55,661 bases of DNA from JAGLQQ01 sp043806135 (GTDB lineage Bacteria; Omnitrophota; Gorgyraeia; B26-G9): assembly GCA_043806135.1 (NCBI GenBank), contig JAZDHG010000106.1, positions 1 to 55,661 of the forward strand, read 5' to 3'. Shown in pieces: positions 39,758-49,407 of the stretch (position 1 is its first letter; each line of letters opens with the position of its first letter). Under the pieces are notes generated by a model. It saw only the letters and a list, made by a program, of their open reading frames with translations, ran no database searches and was not told the origin of the DNA. Position numbers and translations under genes: made by a program.

Positions 39758-40432
39758 GTGGAAAAAGTAATATTAAATGTAAAGCATAGGCAGGAAACCG
39801 GGACCTCAGCAGCTAAAAAGCTGAGAATGCAGGGTGTTGCTCCTGCAGTGATTTATGCTAAGAATGAAAAGCCTGTTCAGGTAAGCGTTGATCAAAGAGA
39901 GTTTATTAAATTTATCCGCAAGCATGGTGAGACTGCAATTATATCTCTGAAGACGGAAGGCGATAGCAAAGATGAAACGGTAATTATTAAAGAGATTCAG
40001 TATGATACAGTTAAATCAAGGGTTATGCATATCGATTTTCAGCGGATCAAGCTGGATGAGAAAATCTGTGTTCATGTTCCGCTTGTAACAAAAGGCGACG
40101 CAGATGCGCCCGGGGTTAAAGAGGGAGGAAATCTTGAGCACGTTTTAAGGGAAGTAGAAATTGAAAGTTTGCCTGGGAACATTCCTAAGGAAATTGTCAT
40201 AGATGTTTCAAATATGAAAATCGGTGACGTGATACATGTTAAGGATTTACCGGTTATTGGGGACTTTGAAATACTGAACGATCCTGACCAGGCAGCTATT
40301 CTGGTTAAATTCGAAGCAAAGGAAAAAGAGGAAGAAAAAATAGAAGAAGTAACTGAGGAACCGGAGGTAATAAAGAAAGGTAAAGCAGAAGAAGGAGAAG
40401 GAGAAGGAGAAGGAGAAGGCACAGCAAAATAA
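39758..40432 (+). CDS. rplY: 50S ribosomal protein L25/general stress protein Ctc
   Basis: A 224-residue long-form bL25 (CTC type). The N-terminal domain (VKHRQETGTSAAKKLRMQGVAPAVIYAKNEKPV) binds 5S rRNA. The C-terminal TL5 beta-domain spans about 95-185 (VHVPLVTKGDADAPGVKEGGNLEHVLREVEIESLPGNIP). An acidic tail ends in five Glu-Gly pairs, encoded by a GAAGGA hexanucleotide run (about 40389-40420) that looks prone to length change. AAAGGAGG precedes the GTG start. Confidence 0.94.
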   Translation: MEKVILNVKHRQETGTSAAKKLRMQGVAPAVIYAKNEKPVQVSVDQREFIKFIRKHGETAIISLKTEGDSKDETVIIKEIQYDTVKSRVMHIDFQRIKLDEKICVHVPLVTKGDADAPGVKEGGNLEHVLREVEIESLPGNIPKEIVIDVSNMKIGDVIHVKDLPVIGDFEILNDPDQAAILVKFEAKEKEEEKIEEVTEEPEVIKKGKAEEGEGEGEGEGTAK

Positions 40433-40506
40433 TAACCTTAAGTTTTTGGTTTGTGGGATTTTAGATTTTCTTTAATAAACTGAAAAATGATAGCTGATAA
40501 GTGCAA

Positions 40507-41097
40507 ATGAAGCTGATTGTTGGATTAGGCAACCCCGGTCTTTGTTATAAAAATACCAAACACAATGCTGGTTTCTGGGTTGTGGATAAAGTGGCCTGTA
40601 TTTTTAAGGGTACATTTAATAAACGCAAGTTTGACGCTCGCTGGACTCAGGGTAATTATAAAAATAGATCATTTGTCATTGTTAAACCGCATACATTTAT
40701 GAATCTGAGCGGAAACACTGTGAAAAATTTCGCGGATTATTTTAAAGTACCGCTAGAGGATATTTTAATAATATTTGATGATATAAGCTTAAATCTGGGA
40801 GAAATGCGGCTTAAGCCTCAGGGCGGTGCCGGAGGCCACAATGGAATGCGTTCTGTAATTGATGCACTTGGGACAAATAATTTTGCTAGGTTGCGGTTTG
40901 GTATAGATACTCAAAAAAATCATAGGGATTTATCAAAGTATGTATTAAGTGCCTTTAAGGAAAAAGAAGATCTAAGACTAAAGGATAAAACAGTAGAATT
41001 GGCAGCAGAGGCAGTTTTGGATTGGTTTAATAAAGATATTAATTTTGCTATGAACAGACACAATGAAAGAAGGAGGGAAATTTCTAATCATGAATAA
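40507..41097 (+). CDS. pth: Peptidyl-tRNA hydrolase
   Basis: 196 residues. It recycles peptidyl-tRNA released from stalled ribosomes. Signatures are MKLIVGLGNPGLCYKNTKHNAGFWVVD with the catalytic His, KPHTFMNLSGNTVKNF, and GGAGGHNGMRSVIDALG. ATG 40507 gives the conserved start; a GTG two codons earlier is also possible. Its end overlaps the rpsF start region. Confidence 0.94.
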   Translation: MKLIVGLGNPGLCYKNTKHNAGFWVVDKVACIFKGTFNKRKFDARWTQGNYKNRSFVIVKPHTFMNLSGNTVKNFADYFKVPLEDILIIFDDISLNLGEMRLKPQGGAGGHNGMRSVIDALGTNNFARLRFGIDTQKNHRDLSKYVLSAFKEKEDLRLKDKTVELAAEAVLDWFNKDINFAMNRHNERRREISNHE

Positions 41098-41395
41098 TTA
41101 TGAAGCAGTATTTATTTTTAGGGCTAACCTTGATAATGATGCGCAGGAAAAGCTGGTCAATGAGATTAAGGAAGTTATAACAAAGCACAAAGGAGAGGTT
41201 GAACAGGTGCAGACCTGGGGTAAACGAAAGTTTACTTTTTTAATCAAAAAACAAAGCGAGGGTACATACTATCTGGTGTCATTTAAATTAACCGCTACTG
41301 TTGTTAAAAAGATAGAAAATATTTATAAACTTAATGATTCAATACTAAGGGTATTAATTATTAGGCGGGAATCGAAAGAGAGGAGAAATGGCTAA
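41090..41395 (+). CDS. rpsF: 30S ribosomal protein S6
   Basis: 101 residues with the bS6 pattern NNYEAVFIFRANLDNDAQEKLVNEI and TWGKRKFTFLIKKQSEGTYYLVSFKL. ATG 41090 is chosen by homology. GGAGGG lies about 13 bases upstream, inside pth. rpsF-ssb-rpsR-rplI follow in the conserved order. Confidence 0.93.
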   Translation: MNNYEAVFIFRANLDNDAQEKLVNEIKEVITKHKGEVEQVQTWGKRKFTFLIKKQSEGTYYLVSFKLTATVVKKIENIYKLNDSILRVLIIRRESKERRNG

Positions 41396-41843
41396 TTTAA
41401 ATAAAGTTTTACTGATGGGTAATTTAACCCGGGATCCTGAATTGCGTTATGCTCCTAACGGGACAGCAGTTACTACGTTTACTATTGCCATGGGCAGGGT
41501 TTTTAACAGTGCTGCAGGCGAGAAAAAAGAAGATGTATGTTATGTGCGGGTAGTTTGCTGGGCAAAATTGGCCCAAATTTGCGGTGAGTATCTTTTTAAA
41601 GGAAGGCCTGTATTTATAGAAGGCCGATTGCAGAGCCGTTCCTGGCAGGCCCAAGACGGTTCTAAACGTAATACCCTTGAAGTTATTGCGCAAAACGTGC
41701 AGTTTCTGGGGAAAGGAAAGAGTCAGGATCAGCAGGCAAAAGAATTTAAAGCAGAGGACTCGGGGGAGGATATGGCTGAGGGACTGGAAGGTTTTGAAAC
41801 TTTATCTCTTAATGGTAAACAGGATGAACAAGTGCCATTTTAA
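41388..41843 (+). CDS. ssb: Single-stranded DNA-binding protein
   Basis: 151 residues. An OB fold covers 1-110 (NKVLLMGNLTRDPELRYAPNGTAVTTFTIAMGR, YVRVVCWAKLAQICGEYLFKGRPVFIEGRLQSRSWQ). An acidic flexible linker follows, and the C-terminal tip DEQVPF corresponds to the partner-binding DDDIPF peptide. It overlaps rpsF by 8 bp. Confidence 0.95.
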   Translation: MANLNKVLLMGNLTRDPELRYAPNGTAVTTFTIAMGRVFNSAAGEKKEDVCYVRVVCWAKLAQICGEYLFKGRPVFIEGRLQSRSWQAQDGSKRNTLEVIAQNVQFLGKGKSQDQQAKEFKAEDSGEDMAEGLEGFETLSLNGKQDEQVPF

Positions 41844-41880
41844 CAAAGATCATTTAAATTTAACGAGGAGTGATAGCTAA

Positions 41881-42153
41881 ATGAAGACTAAATTGAACGG
41901 CAAGGGTCCAAGGAAACTAAAAAAGAATTTTAAGAAAACCGGTTTTTTAAAAAAAAGAGTATGTCGTTTTTGTATAGATAAAGTAGAGGCGATCGATTAT
42001 AAAGATGTAAATCGCTTGACAAAATTTATTACAGAAAGAGGAAAGATTGTTCCTTCCAGAGTTAGCGGAACATGTGCCAAACATCAACGAAAACTTGCTC
42101 AGGCGATTAAGAGAGCCCGCTATCTTGCGTTATTGCCGTACACTGCTGAATAA
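41881..42153 (+). CDS. rpsR: 30S ribosomal protein S18
   Basis: 90 residues with the bS18 core CRFCIDKVEAIDYKDVNRLTKFITERGKIVPSRVSGTCAKHQRKLAQAIKRARYLALLPY. The CxxC and downstream Cys/His indicate the zinc-binding form of S18. An extended basic N-terminus precedes the core. GAGGAG lies upstream. Confidence 0.95.
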   Translation: MKTKLNGKGPRKLKKNFKKTGFLKKRVCRFCIDKVEAIDYKDVNRLTKFITERGKIVPSRVSGTCAKHQRKLAQAIKRARYLALLPYTAE

Positions 42154-42253
42154 ATCAAATTATCAAACTAAACAAGTGAAGGCGTTATAAAGGAAAGTGG
42201 GAATCTAGCGTTTTTGCTTTTATGTCCACAGACAAAAACAGGGAGTTGATGCA

Positions 42254-42694
42254 ATGAAAGTAGTGCTAAAAGTTAAGGTCAAAAAGCTCGGAGAAACAGG
42301 TGATGTTGTTGAGGTAGCATCTGGTTATGCCCGAAATTGTTTGATACCCCAAGGAAAAGCATTGGAAGCAAATAAGCGTAATCTTAAGCTTTTCGAAGAT
42401 TATAAACGCGCTGTGCAAAAAAAACAGGACAAGGAAAAAGAGCTGGCCGAAGAAATAGCCCATAAGATTGAGCATGTATCCTGCACGATCGTTATGCAGG
42501 CAAATGACGATCAGCTTTACGGGGCCGTAACAAATGCGGATATTGCCAAAGCATTGCAGCAGGAAGGCATTCAGATAGATAAAAAGGATATTTTACTGGA
42601 AGAACCGATCAAGGCTTTGGGAGTATATCAGGTCCCTGTAAAATTACATCCAGAAGTTAAACAGCAGGTTAAAGTATGGGTGGTAAAAGAATAA
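42254..42694 (+). CDS. rplI: 50S ribosomal protein L9
   Basis: 146 residues with the bL9 signature KVVLKVKVKKLGETGDVVEVASGYARNCLIPQGKA, a long connecting helix (about 45-75) and the C-terminal RNA-binding domain (YGAVTNADIAKALQQEGIQIDKKDI). It overlaps the dnaB start by 19 bp. Confidence 0.95.
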   Translation: MKVVLKVKVKKLGETGDVVEVASGYARNCLIPQGKALEANKRNLKLFEDYKRAVQKKQDKEKELAEEIAHKIEHVSCTIVMQANDDQLYGAVTNADIAKALQQEGIQIDKKDILLEEPIKALGVYQVPVKLHPEVKQQVKVWVVKE

Positions 42695-44061
42695 ATAAAA
42701 ATAAGGAAACACCGCATCCGTTAGAATCAACTCTGATGGATAAGGTGCCTCCTCAAAACATTGAAGCAGAAATGGCTGTGCTTGGTTCAATATTGCTTGA
42801 TGAAGAGGCTATTTCTGACGTTGTCGAATTGCTTGAGGAACATTCTTTTTATAAAGACAGTCATAGAAAAATATTTGCGGCAATTCTATGTCTTTATAAT
42901 GAAAGCAAGCCGGTTGACTTGATCACGTTGACCGAACAGCTGCGTCGGGATGCTAATTTAGAGCAGGTTGGTGGAGCCAGCTATATTACTGAGCTTGTCA
43001 ATGTTGTTCCTACCTCCGGCGCTGTTTTGCATCATGCCAAAATTGTTAAAGAAAAAGCGGTGTTGCGTGATTTGATCTCTACAGCTACAAAGATTGTTAG
43101 TGAAGGGTATGAGCCGGATCAGGATGTTGATGCTTTACTCGATAGGGCAGAAAAGGAGATTTTTGAGATATCCGGATTTAAAATTAAAAGCGGCTTTGTG
43201 CCGGTTAAAGAATTAATAAAGAATAGTATCGAAACAATTGAAAAATTATATCAAAGAAAAACGCAGGTAACAGGTATCCCGACAGGATTTCAGGATTTAG
43301 ATGAAATTACGGCAGGATTGCAGCCGGCTGATCTTATTATTGTAGCTGGACGGCCTTCGATGGGAAAAAGTGCCCTTATGTGCGGATTTGCTGAACATGC
43401 GGCAGTAATTGAGAAAATTCCTACAGCAATCTTTAGTCTGGAAATGTCTAAGGAGCAGCTTGTGCAGAGAATTCTTTGCTCGCATGCCAGAGTAGATATG
43501 CAGGCCGTGCGTACGGGGTTTTTGTCACAGGAACACTGGGGGAAACTGGTAAATGCCGCAGGTAAAATTTCCCATGCTCCTCTTTTTATCGATGATACCC
43601 CCGGCATGAACGTTTTGGAGATCAGGGCAAAAGCACGGCGTTTAAAAGCACAATATAAAATCGGGTTACTGATATTGGATTATCTGCAGTTAATGCAGGC
43701 GGCAGGCTACAAAAGTGAAAGCAGACAGCAGGAAATATCGGATATTTCAAGATCGTTGAAATCATTAGCACGTGAATTGAATGTACCAGTGGTGGTTATA
43801 AGCCAGTTGTCAAGGGCTACAGAACAGCGCGAAGGTTATAAACCCAGGCTTTCTGATTTGAGAGATTCCGGTGCTATTGAGCAGGATGCTGATGTTGTAA
43901 TGCTGCTTTTCAGGGAGGAATATTATACCCCCACAGAGCAGAACAGGGGATTGGCTGATGTTATTATAGCTAAACAAAGAAATGGCCCTGTAGGTACTAA
44001 AAAATTAACTTTTATTAAAGAATTCAGCAGATTCGAAAGTTGTACGCAAAGAGAAGAGTAA
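42676..44061 (+). CDS. dnaB: Replicative DNA helicase
   Basis: The 461-residue hexameric helicase has an N-terminal domain (PPQNIEAEMAVLGSILLDEEAI) and a RecA-like C-terminal domain. Walker A is GRPSMGKSA (near 225), Walker B LLILDYLQLM, with SQLSRATEQREGYKPRLSDLRDSGAIEQDADVVMLLFR at the 3' end of the ATPase. No intein is present. The start may be ATG 42676 within rplI or ATG 42736; neither has a strong ribosome binding site, suggesting coupling to rplI. Confidence 0.95.
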   Translation: MGGKRINKNKETPHPLESTLMDKVPPQNIEAEMAVLGSILLDEEAISDVVELLEEHSFYKDSHRKIFAAILCLYNESKPVDLITLTEQLRRDANLEQVGGASYITELVNVVPTSGAVLHHAKIVKEKAVLRDLISTATKIVSEGYEPDQDVDALLDRAEKEIFEISGFKIKSGFVPVKELIKNSIETIEKLYQRKTQVTGIPTGFQDLDEITAGLQPADLIIVAGRPSMGKSALMCGFAEHAAVIEKIPTAIFSLEMSKEQLVQRILCSHARVDMQAVRTGFLSQEHWGKLVNAAGKISHAPLFIDDTPGMNVLEIRAKARRLKAQYKIGLLILDYLQLMQAAGYKSESRQQEISDISRSLKSLARELNVPVVVISQLSRATEQREGYKPRLSDLRDSGAIEQDADVVMLLFREEYYTPTEQNRGLADVIIAKQRNGPVGTKKLTFIKEFSRFESCTQREE

Positions 44062-44064
44062 TAA

Positions 44065-46341
44065 ATGAAAATAAAAAAAATAATTATTTTAGCTGCAATA
44101 CTGGTTATTGGTTTTTCCGGGACGGTTGGTGCTCAAGGCGCTAAGCGCAAGGTTGTGGAAATTGAGGCAATCAACAATAAGGTGGTTTCCCAGCAAAGTA
44201 TTCTTTCTAAACTGCAGACCAAAAAGGGAACGGAATATTCGCCTGTTACTTTAAGCGATGATATAAAACGTCTTTATGCTACCGGACTCTTTAGCGATGT
44301 AAGTGCTGATATCGTGGACTTGGATGCCGGAGTAAAGGTGGTATTTAAAGTACAGGAGAAACCCGTGCTCAAGGAGATTAAATTTAGCGGTAATCGCAGG
44401 ATTAAAACAAAAAAGCTTTTAAAGGAAATAAAGATAAAAAAGGAAGAAATATTTGATAAGTTCAAGCTGAAAGAAGATGTGGAAAATTTGAAGAATATTT
44501 ATGCGAAAAAGGGATACTCGCTTGCAGAAGTAAAATATGATGTCAAGGAAAAAGATAACAAAGTAGTAGTTACGATTAACATCAATGAGGGAGAAAGGAT
44601 TCGTATTCGAAAAATAAGTTTTAAGGGCAGCGATTCCTATAAAGATAAAAGACTTCTAAAGTTGATCAAAATAAAGAGAAAGGGCTGGTTCAATTCAGGC
44701 TTTTTCAAAAATGATGTGTTAGCTGAAGATACTGAGAGAATAATGGGTTTTTATCACTTTGAAGGATTTATTGATGTGCAGGTTTCCGCAAACATAACTT
44801 ACCATGAAAAGAAACCATGGATGTTTATTACTTTTGAAATAAATGAGGGCAAGCAATATAAAGTGGGTAATGTTAATGTCTACGGCAATAGCGTGTTCTC
44901 AAAGGAGCAGTTAAAAGATGGATTGAAATTGTTCAGCGAAGAGGTTTATAGTGAAAGCAAACTGCGTTTTGATACGTCTAAGATACAAAGCGACTATTTC
45001 GATCAAGGCTATATCGCGGCTTCTGTTAAGGCCGATACTGTGCTTAATTCTCAAACTGGGAATGTGGACATTAGTTATGGAGTTAGTGAAGGAGAGGTTG
45101 CTTATGTAGATAAAATAAACCTCAGCGGAAATACACGGACAAAGGATGTGGTGGTGCGAAGGGAGATGAGATTATTTCCCGGGGACAGATATAATGGAGA
45201 AAAATTAAGAAGAAGCCGTCAAAGAATTCAGAATCTGGGGTTTTTTGAAGAAGTTACTTTTGACACAAAAGAAGAGCCTTCGACTTTGCCTGACAAATAT
45301 GACCTGGATGTTTTTCTAAAGGAAAGTAAAACCGGGGAATTCAGCTTTGGAGCAGGATACAGCTCTGTTGACCAGTTTATCGGATTTGTCAATCTTTCTC
45401 AGAAAAATTTCGATCTTTTTAATTTTCCAGGATTTGCCGGCGCAGGACAGACACTGGGGATTAATATGGAAGTTGGTTCGGCGAGAAAAGACTATGAGCT
45501 TACTTTTATAGAACCTTGGTTTTTAGGATATCCTGTAAGTACGGGATTCAGTATGTATAGCCGTACAAGGTACTGGGATAAATATGATGAAAAGCGTATT
45601 GGAGGCAATGTTTTTTTGGGCCGCGAATTTGGTGAATACTGGATGGGACGACTAACCTATCGTTATGAAGGAATTCGTCTGGGCGATATGGCCGGAGATA
45701 CAAGTGCTGATGTTGTTAGGGAAGAGGGAAAGAATTTCATTAGCAGTTTGAAAACATCTATTACGCATGATACTCGTGACAACAGGTTTAATCCCTCAAA
45801 AGGTTTATACAGTATTCTTTCTACTGAATATGCCGGAGGCATCCTGGACGGGGATAAGGATTTTATTAAGTACGAAACATTAAATTATAAGTATTTTCCT
45901 ATAGGGCAAAAAGCAGTTCTGGAATTAAGCTTGAGTTTGGGAATGGTAGAAGCATTTGACGATTCAGTGGATGTACCTGTTTATGAGCGCTTTTATGCCG
46001 GCGGTGCAAATACAATTAGGGGCTATAAGGAAAGGAGAGTCGGTCCTGAGGGTGAATTCGGCGATCCGATCGGAGGCAGGTTAAGGGGGATATTTAATGC
46101 GGAGTATGTTTATCAGATCACCCCGGGCTTAAAATGGGCATTTTTTTACGATGACGGAAATGTCTGGGCAACACATAATGATTTTATATGGGACAACCTG
46201 AAGCTCAGAGCAAGCATAGGTACGGGAATACGGGTTAAAACACCTCTGGGGCCTATTAAATTAGATTATGGATACGCTCTTGATCGCAAAGAGGGAGATG
46301 CTGCGGGGAGATTTCATTTCTCTATGAGTCATCAATTTTAG
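44065..46341 (+). CDS. bamA: Outer-membrane protein assembly factor BamA
   Basis: 758 residues. The signal peptide is IIILAAILVIGFSGTVGAQG, followed by five POTRA domains (about 28-420; for example EIKFSGNRRIKTKKLLKEIKIKK and KINLSGNTRTKDVVVRREMRLFPGDRYNGEKL). A 16-strand beta-barrel with a YERFYAGGANTIRGYKERRVGP lid-lock region and GIRVKTPLGPIKLDYGYAL completes it, ending in FHFSMSHQF with a terminal Phe. It starts three bases after dnaB and is followed by ompH, lpxD and lpxC, the classic envelope cluster. Confidence 0.95.
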   Translation: MKIKKIIILAAILVIGFSGTVGAQGAKRKVVEIEAINNKVVSQQSILSKLQTKKGTEYSPVTLSDDIKRLYATGLFSDVSADIVDLDAGVKVVFKVQEKPVLKEIKFSGNRRIKTKKLLKEIKIKKEEIFDKFKLKEDVENLKNIYAKKGYSLAEVKYDVKEKDNKVVVTININEGERIRIRKISFKGSDSYKDKRLLKLIKIKRKGWFNSGFFKNDVLAEDTERIMGFYHFEGFIDVQVSANITYHEKKPWMFITFEINEGKQYKVGNVNVYGNSVFSKEQLKDGLKLFSEEVYSESKLRFDTSKIQSDYFDQGYIAASVKADTVLNSQTGNVDISYGVSEGEVAYVDKINLSGNTRTKDVVVRREMRLFPGDRYNGEKLRRSRQRIQNLGFFEEVTFDTKEEPSTLPDKYDLDVFLKESKTGEFSFGAGYSSVDQFIGFVNLSQKNFDLFNFPGFAGAGQTLGINMEVGSARKDYELTFIEPWFLGYPVSTGFSMYSRTRYWDKYDEKRIGGNVFLGREFGEYWMGRLTYRYEGIRLGDMAGDTSADVVREEGKNFISSLKTSITHDTRDNRFNPSKGLYSILSTEYAGGILDGDKDFIKYETLNYKYFPIGQKAVLELSLSLGMVEAFDDSVDVPVYERFYAGGANTIRGYKERRVGPEGEFGDPIGGRLRGIFNAEYVYQITPGLKWAFFYDDGNVWATHNDFIWDNLKLRASIGTGIRVKTPLGPIKLDYGYALDRKEGDAAGRFHFSMSHQF

Positions 46342-46377
46342 ACTGCTTTATAACTTAAATCCCGAGTATTAATACAA

Positions 46378-46405
46378 TTGACAAAATTTTGCAATGTGGT
46401 AAAAT
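46378..46405 (+). promoter_or_regulatory. Promoter of the ompH-lpxD-lpxC unit
   Basis: TTGACA (46378-46383), 16 bp, TAAAAT (46400-46405) preceded by TGG as an extended -10. It lies 33 bp before the ompH start. Confidence 0.65.
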
Positions 46406-46438
46406 AAGACAAATAGTTAACTGATAAGGAGATAAAAC

Positions 46439-46921
46439 ATGAAAAAAATGACAATTTTAGCTATTATGCTGTTTTCAATATTATTAGTTCAAAATATTGC
46501 TTTTGCGGAAAGTTCTGATATCGGATATATTACTTTAGGACGGATTTTTGAGGAGTATAAGAAAGTTGCTGATTCTAACAAAGAGATAGATAAGGTAAAA
46601 GAAGAGATTAAGATAGTAATTGAGGGAATAAACAAGCTAAAAGAGGGATTTGACACTCTCAGCCCTGAGGCGCAGGAAGAAAGAAAAAATCAGATGCTTG
46701 CAAAACAGGAGGAAATACGCAATCGTACATTTGAAGTTCGAAAGGATGAGGATCGGATACTCAGAGAGATATTGAAGGATATTGAAAATGTGTCCATAGA
46801 ACTGCGAAAGAAAAAGAAATTAACCTATATTATTGATGATAGACTCATTATTGACGGCCCAAAGGAAATGGACTTGACAGATGAGGTTTCCAAGATGCTT
46901 AATGAGCGTTATAAAAAGTAG
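46439..46921 (+). CDS. OmpH/Skp-family periplasmic chaperone
   Basis: A 160-residue protein with signal peptide (ILAIMLFSILLVQNIAFAE) and a long helical hairpin (about 30-130, rich in Lys/Glu heptads) typical of Skp, which carries unfolded outer-membrane proteins to BamA. YITLGRIFEEYKKV corresponds to the family's first beta-strand segment. It sits between bamA and lpxD, as in most Gram-negative genomes. Confidence 0.85.
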   Translation: MKKMTILAIMLFSILLVQNIAFAESSDIGYITLGRIFEEYKKVADSNKEIDKVKEEIKIVIEGINKLKEGFDTLSPEAQEERKNQMLAKQEEIRNRTFEVRKDEDRILREILKDIENVSIELRKKKKLTYIIDDRLIIDGPKEMDLTDEVSKMLNERYKK

Positions 46922-46939
46922 AAGCATAAAAGGATAACA

Positions 46940-47983
46940 ATGAAAAAGACTTTAAAAGAAATAGCGCAACTTATTGATGGATCGGTAGTTGGTGATGAAA
47001 CTGTTGAGATTTTCGGCGTGTGCGGTATTAAGGAGGCAAAGCAGGGAGATATAACTTTTATAGCGAATCCTAAATATATTTCCTTAATGAATAATACCAA
47101 TGCTTCGGCGATTATTACAACTCCTGATGTAAAAAAAGCACCCAAGCCGCTTATTTTAGCGGAGAACCCATCACTTGCATTTGCTAAATTGCTTGCATTG
47201 ATTTCTCCTGATGAAACAGTTCGCTTTGTGGGCGTACACCCTACGGCAGTTGTTGGCAAGAATGTTAGTTTTGGGCAAAATGTTTCTATACAACCATATG
47301 TGGTTATTGAAGATAATGTTGAAATAGGTAACAACACAAATATAGGTTCCGGAGGGTTTATTGGTAATCATACGAAGATAGGAAAAGATACAGTTATCTA
47401 TCCGCATGTAAGTATTAGAGAAAAAGTTGTTATCGGTGACCGGGTGATTATTCACAGCGGAACCGTTATTGGAAGCGATGGTTTTGGTTTTGCTACAGTA
47501 AAAGGGCTTCATCATAAAATACCTCAGATCGGTATAGTAATTATTGAAGATGATGTTGAGATAGGTTCTAATGTGACTATTGATCGGGCTCGTTTTGATA
47601 AGACATTGATAAAGCACGGGACTAAGATTGATAATTTGGTTCAGATAGCTCATAATGTTGTTATTGGGGAGAACTCTATTATAGTTGCGCAGGCAGGTAT
47701 TTCCGGCAGTACGATTATCGGTAAAAATGTAACCTTAGCTGGGCAGGCAGGAATCATCGGTCATATTAGTATTGGTGATAATGCGGTGGTAGCGGCCCAG
47801 GCCGGGGTAACTAAGTCTGTTCCTGCGAATACCTGTGTTTCCGGTTATCCGGCCAAACCGCATAAGAAGGCGAAGAGAATTAATGCTTGTGTTCAAAAAC
47901 TTCCTGATTTATACAAGTTGGTAAATAAATTAGAAGAAAAAATTGCTGCTTTAGAGAATGCTTTAAAGGAAAAAAATGGGTGA
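46940..47983 (+). CDS. lpxD: UDP-3-O-(3-hydroxyacyl)glucosamine N-acyltransferase
   Basis: A 347-residue trimeric enzyme of the third lipid A step. The N-terminal uridine-binding domain is 1-100 (IAQLIDGSVVGDETVEIFGVCGIKEAKQGDITFIANPKY). A left-handed beta-helix follows with HPTAVVGKNVSFGQNVSIQPYVVIEDNVEIG and IAHNVVIGENSIIVAQAGISGSTIIG, including the catalytic His. A C-terminal coiled helix ends it. It overlaps lpxC-fabZ by 8 bp. Confidence 0.96.
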   Translation: MKKTLKEIAQLIDGSVVGDETVEIFGVCGIKEAKQGDITFIANPKYISLMNNTNASAIITTPDVKKAPKPLILAENPSLAFAKLLALISPDETVRFVGVHPTAVVGKNVSFGQNVSIQPYVVIEDNVEIGNNTNIGSGGFIGNHTKIGKDTVIYPHVSIREKVVIGDRVIIHSGTVIGSDGFGFATVKGLHHKIPQIGIVIIEDDVEIGSNVTIDRARFDKTLIKHGTKIDNLVQIAHNVVIGENSIIVAQAGISGSTIIGKNVTLAGQAGIIGHISIGDNAVVAAQAGVTKSVPANTCVSGYPAKPHKKAKRINACVQKLPDLYKLVNKLEEKIAALENALKEKNG

Positions 47984-49286
47984 AAACCAGCATACAATAA
48001 ATAAATCTGTCGGGCTTAGCGGCATTGGTTTGCATACAGGTCAAAAAGTTAATGTGAAATTTAAACCCGCTGAAGAACATCATGGTATTGAATTTGTAAG
48101 GACTGATCTTGCAGGTAAGCCGCGCATTAAAGCGCATATGTCTAACCTTATTGAAAAACCCCGCCGTACTTCTATTGGCATTCGGAATGTAGAAATCCAT
48201 ACAATAGAGCATGTATTGGCTGCTTTAGTTGGCCTCGGAATTGATAATATTATCATTGAGATGGATGCAGAAGAGTTACCGGGTCTTGATGGCAGTGCAT
48301 TGCCTTTTCTGGAGCTGCTTAAAAAAGCGGGGATTAAGGAACTGAATGCTTCCAGAAATTATTTCCAGCCCAAGGAGGCGCTATACATGGAGGAAGGGGA
48401 TTCCTCGGTAATGATCTTGCCAGCTAATGATTTCCGTATTTCTTATACAATGAGTTATCCTGATTCTTTGCTTAAATCACAATATGCTTCGTTTGAGTTT
48501 AGCCCGGAGGTATTTGAAAAGGAACTGGCGCCAAGCCGTACATTTTGCCTGCAGAAAGAGGCTGAAGAACTTACCCGGCAGGGATTAGGCAAGGGAGCCA
48601 ACTATGAAAATACTGTAGTTGTTGGTGAGAAAGGTATAATTTTAAATACGCTTCGTTTTGAAGATGAATTTGTCCGTCATAAGATATGTGATCTTATTGG
48701 CGATTTATACTTATTAGGTCATCCTGTAAAGGGACATGTTATTGGCATCAAAAGCGGGCATCCTTTAAATATCAAGCTGTTGAAAAAGATCAAGCATTTA
48801 CACGATCGGCAGACCCAGGCCAGCATTATTGCCAGCTCAGAAGGTATAAACAATATAACTCCGCTTGATATTAATGAAATAAAAAGAATCCTGCCGCATC
48901 GCTATCCGTTTTTACTTGTAGACAGGATCCTGGAGATTAAAGAAGATAAATATGCAGTTGGGATCAAAAATGTCACTATAAACGAGCAATTCTTTCAGGG
49001 GCATTTCCCGGGGCGCCCGGTAATGCCCGGAGTTTTGATCGTAGAGGCAATGGCACAGGTAGTCGGTGTATTACTTCTTAGCAAACGTGACAATTTAGGC
49101 AAACGTGCTTATTTTATGAGTATGGATAAAGTTAAGTTCAGACGCATGGTTCTGCCGGGAGATCAGCTGCGGATAGAGGTTTCCGTACTGAAGCTTAAAT
49201 CCAGGATAGGCCAGGCATATGGACGGGCTATTGTTGAGAATAAAGTTGTTGCTGAAGCAGTATTGATGTTTTCTTTAGGCGAATAA
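47976..49286 (+). CDS. LpxC-FabZ fusion: UDP-3-O-acyl-GlcNAc deacetylase / 3-hydroxyacyl-ACP dehydratase
   Basis: 436 residues in two modules. Residues 1-285 are LpxC, the zinc deacetylase committing to lipid A: SGIGLHTGQKVNVKFKPAE, the zinc motif HTIEHVLAALVGLG, SRTFCLQKEAEEL and KICDLIGDLYLLGHPVKGHVIGIKSGH. From about 294, FabZ: ILPHRYPFLLVDRILEI and NEQFFQGHFPGRPVMPGVLIVEAMAQV with catalytic His and Glu. Such LpxC-FabZ fusions are known from Bacteroidota and several PVC-related lineages. The fusion ties the 3-hydroxyacyl-ACP supply for lipid A to fatty acid elongation. Confidence 0.95.
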   Translation: MGENQHTINKSVGLSGIGLHTGQKVNVKFKPAEEHHGIEFVRTDLAGKPRIKAHMSNLIEKPRRTSIGIRNVEIHTIEHVLAALVGLGIDNIIIEMDAEELPGLDGSALPFLELLKKAGIKELNASRNYFQPKEALYMEEGDSSVMILPANDFRISYTMSYPDSLLKSQYASFEFSPEVFEKELAPSRTFCLQKEAEELTRQGLGKGANYENTVVVGEKGIILNTLRFEDEFVRHKICDLIGDLYLLGHPVKGHVIGIKSGHPLNIKLLKKIKHLHDRQTQASIIASSEGINNITPLDINEIKRILPHRYPFLLVDRILEIKEDKYAVGIKNVTINEQFFQGHFPGRPVMPGVLIVEAMAQVVGVLLLSKRDNLGKRAYFMSMDKVKFRRMVLPGDQLRIEVSVLKLKSRIGQAYGRAIVENKVVAEAVLMFSLGE

Positions 49287-49347
49287 GACAGGCATTTTTA
49301 GGCCTAGATCCAAAGGGATATTTAATATAAATTTTTAGATGGAATAA

Positions 49348-49370
49348 CCTTAGTGTCTAAGGCCTTTTTT
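49348..49370 (+). terminator. Intrinsic terminator after lpxC-fabZ
   Basis: CCTTAG-TGT-CTAAGG (49348-49362) followed by CC and six T. The stem is only 6 bp. TATAAT at 49396 follows and may start a short, nearly leaderless lpxA transcript. Confidence 0.5.
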
Positions 49371-49407
49371 ATGTTTCATTTATCCTTATTAATGGTATAA
49401 TAATATA

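Noticed and set aside
40388..40425. GAAGGA run at the end of rplY as an intergenic repeat element
   Set aside because: It is in frame, encodes the acidic Glu-Gly tail of L25 and is ordinary hexanucleotide slippage.
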